NCBI RefSeq assembly: GCF_014207985.1
Contig: NZ_JACHMI010000001.1
Coordinates: 4,509,001-4,573,000 of the forward strand
Reading direction: 5' to 3'
Origin: Nonomuraea rubra
GTDB taxonomy: Bacteria; Actinomycetota; Actinomycetes; Streptosporangiales; Streptosporangiaceae
DNA: 64,000 bases
The position numbers and the translations under genes are program-made. Every line of letters begins with the position of its first letter. Position 1 is the first letter of the stretch. Below are positions 8,883 through 17,277 of the stretch, piece by piece. The notes under the pieces were generated by a model that saw nothing but the letters and a program-made list of their open reading frames with translations, was not told the origin of the DNA and searched no databases.

Positions 8883-9748
8883 GCTCGGTTCACCGTGGCC
8901 TCTCCGAAGATGCCGGTGGGGCGGATCATCACGATCAGCGCGAAGACCAGGAACGTGACCAGCTCGGAGTACTCCTGGAAGTTGCCCGCGGCGAAGGAGT
9001 CGAGCAGGCCGAAGGCCAGGCCGCCGACGATCGCGCCGGGCATGCTGCCGAAGCCGCCGAGCATGGCCGCGGCGAAGCCCTTGATGCCCAGGGTGCCGCC
9101 CATGGTCGGGTTCACGTACAGCATGGGGCCGATGAGGCTGCCCGCCAGCGCGGCCAGGCCGGCGCCGATGGCGAAGGCCATGGCGTTGCTGCGGCCGACG
9201 TGGATGCCGACCGCGGTGGCGGCCTGGTGGTCCATGGCGGCCGCCTGCATGGCCGCGCCCCGCTTCGTCCGCTGCAGGAACAGCGCCAGCAGCCCGGTCG
9301 CGGCGGCGGCCACGGCGATCACCAGCAGGCTGTAGGTGGGGATGCGGATCCCGGCCACGTCGATCGGCCCCGTCGCGACCGGGGACGGCACGGCGTGCCC
9401 GGTCGCGCCCCAGACCAGGACCGCGCCCGCCTCCAGCACCGCGCCGAAGCCGATGGTGCCGATGAGCATCAGCGTGAAGTCCTTGTTCTCCAGCGGGCGC
9501 AGGAACCGCTCGATGACCAGGCCGATCAGCGCGGTGACCGCGATCGCGACCACGACGGCCACCGCGAACGGCAGCTTGCTGGCCATGTAGAAGGTGGAGG
9601 CGGCGTACGCGCCGATCATCACGACGCTGCCGTGGGCGAAGTTGACCAGGCCCATGGTGCGGTAGACGATCGAGAAGCCCATCGCCACCAGCGCGTAGAC
9701 CGCTCCGAACGTGACCCCGCCGATCAGGGTCTGAAGGAAGACCTGCAC
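8879..9748 (-). CDS. livH: Branched-chain-type ABC importer permease, LivH-like
   Basis: A 289-residue integral membrane protein beginning QTLIGGVTFGAVYALVAMGF, with GLVNFAHGSVVMIGAY, the hallmark of LivH permeases, and GIKGFAAAMLGGFGSMPGA near the C-terminal third. About eight hydrophobic segments are visible. The GTG start lies 1 base after the livK stop, and the stop overlaps the livMG start by 4 bases, so the importer subunits are tightly coupled. With LivMG it forms the membrane pore for the ligand delivered by the lipoprotein encoded upstream. Confidence 0.92.
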   Translation of the reverse strand: MQVFLQTLIGGVTFGAVYALVAMGFSIVYRTMGLVNFAHGSVVMIGAYAASTFYMASKLPFAVAVVVAIAVTALIGLVIERFLRPLENKDFTLMLIGTIGFGAVLEAGAVLVWGATGHAVPSPVATGPIDVAGIRIPTYSLLVIAVAAAATGLLALFLQRTKRGAAMQAAAMDHQAATAVGIHVGRSNAMAFAIGAGLAALAGSLIGPMLYVNPTMGGTLGIKGFAAAMLGGFGSMPGAIVGGLAFGLLDSFAAGNFQEYSELVTFLVFALIVMIRPTGIFGEATVNRA

Positions 9749-9749
9749 G

Positions 9750-10892
9750 TCAGCTCGCGGCCTCGGGCACGACCTTGCCGTCCTTGACCAGGCCGATCTT
9801 GGTTTCGTGGATGCCGACGCCGTTGGCGTCGTAGTTGTAGGTGCCGAGCAGCCCGGCGCGCTTGACCCCGCGGATGGCGTCCGCGAGCTTCTGGCCGCCC
9901 TCGGCGTTGGTCTGCTTGAGCGCCTCGATGAGGATCGACGCCCCGTCGTAGGCCTTGGCGACGTGCATGCGGGCCTCCTCGTTGTAGGCGGCCTTGTACT
10001 TGGCGGCGAACTCCTTGATCTCCGGGGTGGCCTCGTTGCTCAGGTAGGGGGAGCTGACGATGGTGCCCTCGGCGTTGTCCAGGCCGGCGGTGGTGGCGTA
10101 CACGTCGGTGCCGACGGGGGCGCCGCCGGCGAAGACGGCCTTGATGCCGAGCTCGCGCGCCTGCTTGGCGATCAGCCCCGACTGGACCTCCTCGGCGCCG
10201 ATGAACAGCACCTCCGGGTCCTGCTCGCGGATCTTGGCGAGGTTGGAGTTGAAGTCCTTCTGGTCGGGGGTGACGATCTCGTCGGCGGACGGGGTGATGT
10301 TCCTGGTCTTGAGCGAGTTGAGGAACGCGTCGTGCTCGCCGGCCCCGTACGCGCCGTTGTTGCTGATCAGCGCGATCTTCTTCATGCCCTTGTCGTCGAC
10401 GAGGTACTTGGCGAGCGTCTCGTCGAAGGTGACGCTGGTCGGTGCGTTCAGGAAGAGGAACGGGCTCTTCAGCTCGGCGAGCTTGGGCGACTGGCCGGAG
10501 GTGATGTTCGGGATCTTGGCGTCCTTCAGGATGGGCGCCATGGCGAGGGTGACCGCGCTCTCGGCGGTGCCGAGCATCGCGATGTAGCCCTCGGCGGAGA
10601 TCTTCCTGGCCACGTTGGTGCCGACGGTCGGGTCGCCCTGGCTGTCGAAGAGGTCGAGCTGGATCTGCCGGCCGTTGACGCCGCCGGCCTTGTTGGCCTC
10701 CTCGATGGCGAGCTTGACGCCCTTGTGCTCCCACTGGCCGAGCGAGCTGAGCTGGCCGCTCTGCGCGTTGACGTTCGCGATCTTGATGGGGCCGGTGGCG
10801 GTGGCGCCGGACTCGGCCTGCTGACCGGGAGGGGCGCAGGCGGCGAGCGCTATCAGGGCGGCGGCCGCGATGGAGAATCTCGTGAAATGCAC
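9750..10892 (-). CDS. livK: ABC importer substrate-binding lipoprotein, LivK-like
   Basis: A 380-residue protein with a lipoprotein signal ending LAAC (Cys19), so it is membrane-anchored outside the cell. The mature part begins PIKIANVNAQSGQLSSLGQW and has the type I periplasmic-binding fold of Leu/Ile/Val-binding proteins (GVKLAIEEANKAGGVNGR, then NPAxVGTNVARK-like and GADEVQSG-like segments). The GTG start has GAGGTGA just upstream. The pocket cannot be read reliably, so the ligand is open. A 110-base gap separates it from the ThDP enzyme gene upstream; that gap holds a possible operator and promoter. Confidence 0.9.
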   Translation of the reverse strand: MHFTRFSIAAAALIALAACAPPGQQAESGATATGPIKIANVNAQSGQLSSLGQWEHKGVKLAIEEANKAGGVNGRQIQLDLFDSQGDPTVGTNVARKISAEGYIAMLGTAESAVTLAMAPILKDAKIPNITSGQSPKLAELKSPFLFLNAPTSVTFDETLAKYLVDDKGMKKIALISNNGAYGAGEHDAFLNSLKTRNITPSADEIVTPDQKDFNSNLAKIREQDPEVLFIGAEEVQSGLIAKQARELGIKAVFAGGAPVGTDVYATTAGLDNAEGTIVSSPYLSNEATPEIKEFAAKYKAAYNEEARMHVAKAYDGASILIEALKQTNAEGGQKLADAIRGVKRAGLLGTYNYDANGVGIHETKIGLVKDGKVVPEAAS

Positions 10893-10927
10893 GGGTTCAC
10901 CTCTAGGGGGGTGGGTGAGGTTAATTC

Positions 10928-10945
10928 ACGGACTAGTACGTTCGT
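10928..10945. promoter_or_regulatory. Imperfect 18-base palindrome and possible promoter before livK
   Basis: The 110-base gap between the ThDP enzyme gene and livK contains ACGGACTAGTACGTTCGT, an inverted repeat with one mismatch per arm. TATAAC reads on the minus strand just upstream of it and could be a -10 element. This would let livK and the genes after it be expressed separately from the upstream dehydrogenase genes. The spacing and size resemble TetR-family operators, but no such regulator is adjacent. Confidence 0.4.
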
Positions 10946-11002
10946 TATAAGCGACGGGGCAGGCTGAGGGAATCTCGAACGTGCAACGGTTTCCGCCCGG
11001 GA

Positions 11003-12718
11003 TCAGTCGGTGAACAGTCCCTGGTAGATGTCCTTGATGTTCCAGTGACCGGGTGTCGGCACCGGCTCGTTGACCATCGGCACGTCGATCACGGCGGGGC
11101 GCCGGTTCGCGACCGCCTCGCGCAGTGCCGTGCCCAGCTCGGCGGGTGCGGCGACGGTGTGGCCGTCGGCGCCGCACGCCCGCGCGAGCGCGGCGAAGTC
11201 GGGGCTGTAGGGCCGCCCCGCAGGGTCGGTGAAGTCGCAGCCGTGGCTGCGGCCGAAGTGCGCCGACTGCAGGTCGGAGATCGTGCCGTGCGCGCGGTTG
11301 TTCATCACCACGAAGATCACCGCGGCGCCCTGCTCGACGGCGAGCGGCACCGCGGGCAGCTGCGCGCTCATCCCGCCGTCGCCGATCAGCGCCACCACGG
11401 TCCTGCCCGGCTGCGCGAGCTGCACGCCCACGGCGGCGGCCGGCCCGAACCCCATGGTGGAGGCCCCGCCCGGGGTGATGAAGCGGCCCCCGGCGGGCAG
11501 CTCGTAGCACTGGGCGACGCCGTTCTTGTTCCAGCCCACGTCCGTCACCAGGATCGTGTCCGGCGGCAGCACGTCCCGCAGGTCCTTCAGGATGCGCTCG
11601 GGGCGCAGCGGGAGGTCCTCGCTGCGGCCCCGCTCCCGGCTGGCCGCGAACAGCTCCGTCCGCGCCTCCAGGATCTGCTTGCGCAGCTCGGTCCTGTCGC
11701 GGGCGGCGTGGGCCGCGGCCGCCTCGGCGATCGCCTCGACCGCGAGCCGCACGTCGGCCACGGCGCCGATCTCCGCCGGGTAGTTGCGACCGATCTCGGC
11801 CGGGTCGATGTCGATCTGGATCAGCGTGCTGCCGGAGAAGTCCCAGGTGAAGCGGGGGTCCCAGGAGCTGGCGTCGGTCTCGGCGAACCGGGTGGCCAGC
11901 GCCAGCACCACGTCCGCCCCGCGGGCGTAGGCGTTGGTGAGCTCCAGCCCCCAGAAGCCCGGCATCCCGATGACCAGCGGGTGCGCGTCCGGGACCGTGC
12001 CCTTGGCCATCAGCGAGTGCGCGATCGGGATGTCGAGGTGCTCGGCCAGCCGGATCAGCGGCCCGGCGTGCTCGCGCAGGCCGCCGCCCACGTAGATCAG
12101 CGGGCGCTCGGCGCCGGCCAGCCGGGCGGCGATCAGCTCCGCGGTGGACCGCGGCAGCCCGGGCGGGGCCGCGGAGCCGGCCGGCGGGTACGGCGCCGCG
12201 GGCCGCGAGAAGACGTCCATCGGCACGTTGACCAGCACGGCGCCGGGGCGGCCCGAGGTGGCCGTCCAGAACGCGCGCTCGACGAAGCGGCCCAGGTCCT
12301 GGGCCCGGTGCACGTTCCAGGCCCGCTTGACGAACGGCCGGAACACGCTCGCCTGGTCGGCGTCGGCGTGCAGGTTGATCTCCTGGTGCGGGTGCCTGCC
12401 GTGGTAGTAGGAGGGGATGTCGCCGGAGATCACCACCAGCGGCACCGAGTCCAGCGCGGCCGTCATGACGCCGGTCGCGGCGTTGGTCAGGCCGGGGCCC
12501 ACGTGCACGAGCAGCACGCCGGGCTTGCCGGAGGCGCGGGCGTAACCGTCGGCGGCGTGCGCGGCGGCCTGCTCGTGGCGGGCGATGACGAACCGGATCC
12601 GGCTGTCGGCCAGCGCGTCCAGGACGGCGATGTTGGTGTGGCCGCAGGTGCCGAAGACGTACTCGACGCCGAGCTGCTCCAGCTGCTCGACAAGGGCGTG
12701 GGCGGCTGTCCTGGTCAC
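11003..12718 (-). CDS. ThDP-dependent enzyme of the acetolactate synthase/decarboxylase superfamily
   Basis: A 571-residue enzyme with the three-domain layout of the family. The N-terminal Pyr domain has the catalytic Glu in VIARHEQAAAHAADGYARAS (near residue 50), the central domain starts near 190, and the C-terminal PP domain has GDGGMSAQLPAVPLAVEQG followed by VVMNNRAHGT, the ThDP/Mg motif. No FAD-site pattern or oxalyl-CoA decarboxylase feature is obvious, so cleavage or decarboxylation of a 2-keto or 2-hydroxyacyl compound is as likely as carboligation. GTG start overlaps the aldehyde dehydrogenase stop by 4 bases (GTGA). The pairing suggests that one enzyme makes or uses the other's aldehyde. 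The exact reaction is not known. Confidence 0.85.
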   Translation of the reverse strand: MTRTAAHALVEQLEQLGVEYVFGTCGHTNIAVLDALADSRIRFVIARHEQAAAHAADGYARASGKPGVLLVHVGPGLTNAATGVMTAALDSVPLVVISGDIPSYYHGRHPHQEINLHADADQASVFRPFVKRAWNVHRAQDLGRFVERAFWTATSGRPGAVLVNVPMDVFSRPAAPYPPAGSAAPPGLPRSTAELIAARLAGAERPLIYVGGGLREHAGPLIRLAEHLDIPIAHSLMAKGTVPDAHPLVIGMPGFWGLELTNAYARGADVVLALATRFAETDASSWDPRFTWDFSGSTLIQIDIDPAEIGRNYPAEIGAVADVRLAVEAIAEAAAAHAARDRTELRKQILEARTELFAASRERGRSEDLPLRPERILKDLRDVLPPDTILVTDVGWNKNGVAQCYELPAGGRFITPGGASTMGFGPAAAVGVQLAQPGRTVVALIGDGGMSAQLPAVPLAVEQGAAVIFVVMNNRAHGTISDLQSAHFGRSHGCDFTDPAGRPYSPDFAALARACGADGHTVAAPAELGTALREAVANRRPAVIDVPMVNEPVPTPGHWNIKDIYQGLFTD

Positions 12719-14163
12719 TCGTCTCCCCAGATGGTCAGGCCCTTGAGCATGAGGGTCTTGGTCACGGTGAAGTCCTCGATCATCCAGCGCGGCGACTCGC
12801 GGCCGATGCCGGAGTCCTTCACGCCGCCGAACGGCACGTGGTCGAGGCGGAAGTTGGACGAGCCGTTCACGATCAAGCCGCCGACCTCCAGCTCGCGCCA
12901 GGCGGTCACGACGCGGCGCACGTCGTGCGTGAACAGCCCGGCCTGCAGCCCGTACGAGCTGCGGTTGCACTCCTCCAGCACCTCGTCGAAGCCGTCGTAG
13001 GGCAGCACGGCCACCAGCGCGCCGAACACCTCCTCGCGCACCACCCTGGCCTCGGCGGGCGGCGCGACGACCACGGTCGGCGCCATCACCGCGCCCTGCC
13101 GCGTGCCGCCCGCCGTCACCCGGGCGCCCTGGGCGGCGGCCTCGGCCGTCCAGCGGACCACCCGCTCGGCCGCGTCGTCGTCCACCATGGAGCCCACGTC
13201 GGTCGCCGGATCCAGGGGGTCGCCCACGACCAGGCCCTTCACCTGCGCGGTCAGCTCCTCGGCGAACTCCTCGAACCGGCTGCGGTGCACGTAGACGCGC
13301 TGCACGGAGATGCAGCTCTGCCCCGAGTTGCTGTAACCGGTGCGGGCGCACACCAGCGCCGCCTGCGCGACGTCGGCGTCCTCGCAGACAATGGTGGCGG
13401 CGTTGCCGCCGAGCTCCAGCATGACCCGCTTCGGGCCGGCGGCGCGGGCGACGGCGTGACCGGCGGGGACGCCGCCGGTCACGCTGACGACGGCGATCTC
13501 CGGCGCCGCGCACAATGCCGCGCCCACCTCGCCGCCGCCGTGCAGGACCTGCACCGCCTCCACCGGCATCCCGGCCTCCAGCAGCAGCTCCACCAGCGCG
13601 GTGGAGACCGCGGGCGCCTGCGGCGGCGGCTTGACGATCGTGGTGTTGCCGGCCGCGAAGGAGGCGGCGAGCTTGTGGGCCAGGAGGTTCGCCGGGGCGT
13701 TGAACGGCGTGATCGCCAGCACCGGGCCGGCCGGGGCCCGCTGCGTGATCGCGGTGTTGCCGACCCCGCGGGCCCAGCCCGCGACCGGCAGCACCTCGCC
13801 GCCGATCATCCGCGCCTCGGCGGCGGCGACGGACAGGGTGTCGGCCACCCGTAACACCTCGCCGCGCCCGTCCTTGAGCGGTTTGCCCAGCTCCAGCGCC
13901 AGCAGCCGGGCCAGCCGCTCGCCCTGCGCGGTCACCGCCGCGGCGGCCCGCTCCAGGACACCGGCCCGGGTGGCGGGCGCCAGGCGGGCGATCCGCTTGG
14001 CGGACCGGCGGGCGTAGGCGAGCGCGGCCGTGACGTCCTCGTCCTGTGCGGTGCGGGCCCGGCTGACGGGCTCGCGCAGGTAGGGGCCGATGCGTTCGGC
14101 ATGCGGGCCTCCGGGCAGCCACTCCCCGGCGACCAGGCATCCGGCTTCGTGGATGGTGTTCAT
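12715..14163 (-). CDS. NAD(P)-dependent aldehyde dehydrogenase
   Basis: A 482-residue enzyme of the usual family length. Catalytic residues are visible: general base in MLELGGN (E250) and nucleophile in SGQSC (C284). PFGGVKDSGIGRE near the end is the standard C-terminal motif, and ITPFNAPANLLAHK the cofactor-site strand. I chose ATG at 14163 because GGGAG lies about 8 bases upstream; an in-frame GTG 12 bases earlier would add 4 residues. It opens the long minus-strand operon that continues through the ThDP enzyme and importer to the quinoprotein. The promoter region upstream carries three matching palindromes next to a divergent IclR gene. Substrate is unknown; position suggests oxidation of an aldehyde made by the quinoprotein or the ThDP enzyme. 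Confidence 0.92.
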   Translation of the reverse strand: MNTIHEAGCLVAGEWLPGGPHAERIGPYLREPVSRARTAQDEDVTAALAYARRSAKRIARLAPATRAGVLERAAAAVTAQGERLARLLALELGKPLKDGRGEVLRVADTLSVAAAEARMIGGEVLPVAGWARGVGNTAITQRAPAGPVLAITPFNAPANLLAHKLAASFAAGNTTIVKPPPQAPAVSTALVELLLEAGMPVEAVQVLHGGGEVGAALCAAPEIAVVSVTGGVPAGHAVARAAGPKRVMLELGGNAATIVCEDADVAQAALVCARTGYSNSGQSCISVQRVYVHRSRFEEFAEELTAQVKGLVVGDPLDPATDVGSMVDDDAAERVVRWTAEAAAQGARVTAGGTRQGAVMAPTVVVAPPAEARVVREEVFGALVAVLPYDGFDEVLEECNRSSYGLQAGLFTHDVRRVVTAWRELEVGGLIVNGSSNFRLDHVPFGGVKDSGIGRESPRWMIEDFTVTKTLMLKGLTIWGDE

Positions 14164-14179
14164 GATGACTCCCACTGGA

Positions 14180-14298
14180 TCCGCTCAGCGGTTCTGATAA
14201 TCCGCAGTGTGGATTGCCCTCACGGTATGAGCCCGGCGAACGTTATGGCAATAGTGTCCGGCAATCCGCTTGGCGGAGCATATGGACCGCTAAGCGGA
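14180..14298. promoter_or_regulatory. Divergent promoter with three matching palindromes (probable IclR operators)
   Basis: Three inverted repeats of one pattern lie between the aldehyde dehydrogenase and IclR genes: CCGCTcAGCGG at 14181-14191, TCCGCttgGCGGA at 14265-14277 and CCGCTaAGCGG at 14287-14297. A fourth, looser one (AATCC...GGATT) covers 14199-14215. The outer two are close to the two start codons, and the last two lie 10 bases apart. This fits binding of the IclR-family protein encoded at 14319 to control both its own gene and the divergent operon. Confidence 0.7.
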
Positions 14299-14318
14299 CT
14301 GAGTGTTAGCGTGCGGCC

Positions 14319-15173
14319 ATGCCTTCGAACATGGGGGAGGGCGGGGGCGTACGCAGCGTCCAGCGCGCGTTCGACATCCTCTCGCTGCTCTCCGAGGACC
14401 GGCGGACGCTGACGATCCGCGAGGTCGTCGACGAGACGGGCCTGGCCAAGACCACGGCGCTGCGCCTGCTGCAGACCCTGGAGCACATGGGGCTGCTGTG
14501 GGCCACGCCCAAGGGGTTCACGGCCGGGCCGGCGCTGTGGCGCTGGGCGCACCTGGCCCGCTCGGCGTGGGAGCTGCCGGCGGAGACCGTCCAGCTCATG
14601 CGCGAGCTGGGGGCACGGCACCGGGAGACCGTCAACCTCTACGTGCCGCGCGACGTGCGCCGCATCTGCATCGCCCAGCAGGAAAGCCCGCAACCGCTGC
14701 GCCACGTGGTGCGCGTCGGCGACGAGCTGCCCCTGTGGGCCGGCGCCTCCTCGAAGGTCCTGCTGATCCAGGCGCCGGAGCGGCTGCTCGTCAGGGTGGC
14801 CCGCTCCTCCCCGTACGGCGAGGCCCACGTGGCGACGCTGCGGGCCTGGATCGGCCGGGCGGCGCACGACGGCTACGCGGCCAGCCAGGGCGAACGCGAG
14901 CCCGGCCTGTCCGCCGTCGCCGTCCCGATCACCGGGCCGGTCACCTCCGCCGGCGCCGCCGGCGCCGCCGGCGCCGCCAGCACTGTCAGCACCGGCAGCA
15001 CCGGCAGCACCGGCAGCGCCGTCGGCGGTGGCGGGCGGGCGGCCGTGGCGGCGCTGACGCTGAGCGGCCCCACCGTCCGCTTCACCGAGGACCGGGTCCG
15101 GGAGTTCGCCGCGGATCTGCGCGAGGCGGCCAAGCGGATGTCGGAGCGCGGGTTCGACCATCCTCTGACTTGA
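14319..15173 (+). CDS. IclR-family transcriptional regulator with a repeat insertion
   Basis: A 284-residue regulator. The N-terminal winged helix is seen in GGGVRSVQRAFDILSLL, LTIREVVDETGLAKTTALRLL and MGLLWATPKGF. The C-terminal effector domain includes RETVNLYVPRDVRRICIAQ, LPLWAGASSKVLL and RFTEDRVREFAADLREAA. Family members are normally near 250 residues. The excess is an Ala/Gly/Ser/Thr stretch (about residues 208-245) placed between AVPITGP and AVAALTLSG, in the effector domain. It comes from 9-base tandem repeats in the DNA. ATG at 14319 is used; ATG at 14331 is also possible. It probably senses a metabolite of the divergent pathway and controls both directions through the palindromes upstream. 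Confidence 0.9.
   Translation: MPSNMGEGGGVRSVQRAFDILSLLSEDRRTLTIREVVDETGLAKTTALRLLQTLEHMGLLWATPKGFTAGPALWRWAHLARSAWELPAETVQLMRELGARHRETVNLYVPRDVRRICIAQQESPQPLRHVVRVGDELPLWAGASSKVLLIQAPERLLVRVARSSPYGEAHVATLRAWIGRAAHDGYAASQGEREPGLSAVAVPITGPVTSAGAAGAAGAASTVSTGSTGSTGSAVGGGGRAAVAALTLSGPTVRFTEDRVREFAADLREAAKRMSERGFDHPLT
14949..15017. repeat. 9-base tandem repeats inside the IclR gene
   Basis: Two adjacent short repeat tracts. The first has GCCGGCGCC units encoding Ala-Gly-Ala; the second has AGCACCGGC units encoding Ser-Thr-Gly. Units are multiples of three, so the reading frame is kept. The tract is absent from the usual family pattern and looks like slippage growth. Confidence 0.75.
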
Positions 15174-15188
15174 CTCAATGGAGCGTGC

Positions 15189-16346
15189 ATGCAGCAGTTG
15201 CCACTGGACGGCGTCAAGGTCGTGGACCTGACCAACGTGCTGGCCGGGCCGTACTGCAGTTATCAGCTGATGTTGTTCGGCGCGGAGGTGGTCAAGGTGG
15301 AGCTGCCCGGCACCGGGGACCTCGCCCGGCGGCTCGGCCCCGACCCCGAGCTCAACCGGGCCAGGATGGGCGCCTCCTTCCTGGCCCAGAACGCCGGCAA
15401 GAAGTCGGTCGAGCTCGACCTGAAGAGCCGGGAAGGGCGGGCCGCGTTCGAGTCGATGCTCGCCGGCGCCGACGTCCTGCTGGAGAACTTCAGGGCCGGC
15501 GTGCTCGCCAGGCTCGGCTACGGCTGGGACCACCTGCGCGAGCTCAATCCCCGGCTCGTCTACTGCGCCATCTCCGGCTTCGGGCAGAGCGGCCCGATGA
15601 GCGGCGCGCCCGCCTACGACCAGATCATCCAGGGCCTGTCCGGGATGATGAGCGTCACCGGCACGCCCGACACCGCCCCGCTGCGGGTGGGCTTCCCCAT
15701 CTGCGACACCGTCGGCGGGCTGATGGCCGCCCTGGCGATCTCCGCCGCGCTGGCCGGACGGCACCGCACCGGCCACGGCTGCTTCCTGGACCTGTCCATG
15801 CTGGAGGCGTCGATCTCCGCCATGGGCTGGACCGTCTCCAACTACCTGGTCAGCGGGGTCGAGCCGGAGCCGATGGGGGACCAGAACGCCACCGCGGCGC
15901 CGTCCGGCACCTTCGAGACCGCCGACGGGCCGCTCAACATCGCCGCCAACCAGCAGGCCCAGTTCGAGACGCTGTGCCGGCTCGTGGGGCGGCCCGACCT
16001 GCCCGCCGACCCGCGCTTCGCCGAGCGCGAGTCGCGCAAGCACCACCGGGGGGAGCTCAACCAGGAGCTCAACCAGGCGCTGCGGGCCAAGACCGCGCTG
16101 GAGTGGGAGGAGATTCTCGCCGCGGAAGGGGTGCCCGCCGCCCGCATCCTCACCGTCCCGCAGGCGCTCGCCCTCGACCAGGTACGCCATCGCGGCTTCC
16201 TGACCGAGGTGCCGTTGGCGGGAGCGGGGGAGCGGCAGGTCGCCGTCACCGGGAACGGCGTCATGGTGGACGGCGTCGCGCTGCGCCCGCGCGGGCCCGC
16301 GCCGCTGCTCGGAGAGCACAACGCCGAGGTCGAGGCGGCGTCATGA
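15189..16346 (+). CDS. Class III (CaiB/BaiF-family) CoA-transferase
   Basis: A 385-residue enzyme. The start LPLDGVKVVDLTNVLAGPYC and FGAEVVKVELPGTGD are the family's N-terminal signatures. NAGKKSVELDLKSREGR precedes DVLLENFRAG, the conserved region around the catalytic Asp, which lies further on in this family. YCAISGFGQSGPM and AYDQIIQGLSGMMSVTG follow. Such enzymes move CoA from a thioester donor to a carboxylic acid. The gene is 15 bases after the IclR gene and overlaps the next gene by 4 bases (ATGA). Paired with a citryl-CoA-lyase-like protein, it probably activates an acid that the lyase then cleaves. The acid is unknown. Confidence 0.9.
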   Translation: MQQLPLDGVKVVDLTNVLAGPYCSYQLMLFGAEVVKVELPGTGDLARRLGPDPELNRARMGASFLAQNAGKKSVELDLKSREGRAAFESMLAGADVLLENFRAGVLARLGYGWDHLRELNPRLVYCAISGFGQSGPMSGAPAYDQIIQGLSGMMSVTGTPDTAPLRVGFPICDTVGGLMAALAISAALAGRHRTGHGCFLDLSMLEASISAMGWTVSNYLVSGVEPEPMGDQNATAAPSGTFETADGPLNIAANQQAQFETLCRLVGRPDLPADPRFAERESRKHHRGELNQELNQALRAKTALEWEEILAAEGVPAARILTVPQALALDQVRHRGFLTEVPLAGAGERQVAVTGNGVMVDGVALRPRGPAPLLGEHNAEVEAAS

Positions 16347-17245
16347 GCGAGCGTGAGGCAGCGAGGGCCGTCGGCGGGCCTGATGCGGGTGGGACGGCCG
16401 CGGCCGACTGGTGGGCCACCGCGGTGTCGAGGATCGAGCCCGATGTCATCGAGCTGCGCGGGCAGCCGGTCCAGGACCTCATCGGGCGGATCGGGTTCGC
16501 CGAGATGATCTGGCTGATGCTCCGCGGCGAGCGCCCCGACCCGCGCCGGGCCGCGCTGCTGGAGGCGGCGCTGGTCTCCTCCGTCGATCACGGGCCGCAC
16601 GCGCCGTCCATCGCCGTCGCCCGGATGGCCGCCACCTGCGGAGTGGGGCTCAACAACGCCGTGGCCACCGGGGTGAACCTGCTCGGGGACGTGCACGGGG
16701 GCGCGGGCGAGCAGTGCGTCCGGCTGCTGGAGGAGGTGGTGGCCGGCTCACGCGGCCCGGGCGGCGACACCGGCGGCGATCCGGGCAGCGGCGGGGACGC
16801 CGGCGGCGACCCGGGCGACGTCCGCACTGATCCGGTCGGCGGTGATGCCGGCAGTGGCCCGAGCGGGGACGCCGCTGCCGTGGTCGCGCGCTGGCGGGCG
16901 CGTGACCGTTACCTGCCCGGATTCGGGCACCGCTTCCACAGCCGCGACCCGCGCCGCGACCCGCTGCTCGGCCTGGTGGCGGAGGCGGCCGAGGACGGGG
17001 TGGTGGCGGGCGCGCACCTGCGGGCCGCGCTCGAGATCGAGCGGCTGATCGCCCCGGTGCCCATGAACATCGACGGGGCGACCGCCGTCGTCTACGCCGA
17101 GCTGGGCTTCCCCGCGCCGCTCGCGCGCGGGCTGTTCGTGCTCAGCCGGTCCGTCGGCATCCTGGCCCACGCCTGGGAGGAGAGCGGGCAGGGACGGCGC
17201 AACAAGGGCCCGATCCCGCCGTCCATCCTGCCGACCTGGATCTGA
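16343..17245 (+). CDS. Citrate synthase-superfamily protein, citryl-CoA lyase-like
   Basis: A 300-residue protein, shorter than true citrate synthase. The three catalytic residues of the superfamily are visible: His in GDVHGGAGEQ, His in LPGFGHRFHSRDPRRDPL and Asp in NIDGATAVVYAELGFP. The short form next to a CoA-transferase fits a citryl-CoA lyase-like cleavage of a 3-hydroxy-3-carboxyacyl-CoA to a ketoacid and an acyl-CoA. Between the first and second His lies a Gly/Asp-rich insertion of about 40 residues (near 135-178) that looks disordered and repeat-derived. The ATG overlaps the transferase stop. A strong hairpin terminator follows directly. Confidence 0.82.
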   Translation: MSEREAARAVGGPDAGGTAAADWWATAVSRIEPDVIELRGQPVQDLIGRIGFAEMIWLMLRGERPDPRRAALLEAALVSSVDHGPHAPSIAVARMAATCGVGLNNAVATGVNLLGDVHGGAGEQCVRLLEEVVAGSRGPGGDTGGDPGSGGDAGGDPGDVRTDPVGGDAGSGPSGDAAAVVARWRARDRYLPGFGHRFHSRDPRRDPLLGLVAEAAEDGVVAGAHLRAALEIERLIAPVPMNIDGATAVVYAELGFPAPLARGLFVLSRSVGILAHAWEESGQGRRNKGPIPPSILPTWI

Positions 17246-17246
17246 G

Positions 17247-17274
17247 AACGGCCCCGCCGGACGGCGGGGCCGTT
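17247..17274. terminator. Strong hairpin between convergent genes
   Basis: A perfect 12-base stem (AACGGCCCCGCC and its complement) with a GGAC loop lies 2 bases after the lyase stop and 4 bases before the end of the convergent quinoprotein remnant. It can end transcription from both sides. No U-tract is present, as is common in GC-rich actinobacteria. Confidence 0.85.
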
Positions 17275-17277
17275 CAC

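Noticed and set aside
11003..12718. Oxalyl-CoA decarboxylase with the CoA-transferase as an oxalate pathway
   Set aside because: The ThDP enzyme shows no specific feature of that family, and oxalate would not need an aldehyde dehydrogenase, a quinoprotein or a citryl-CoA-lyase-like protein.
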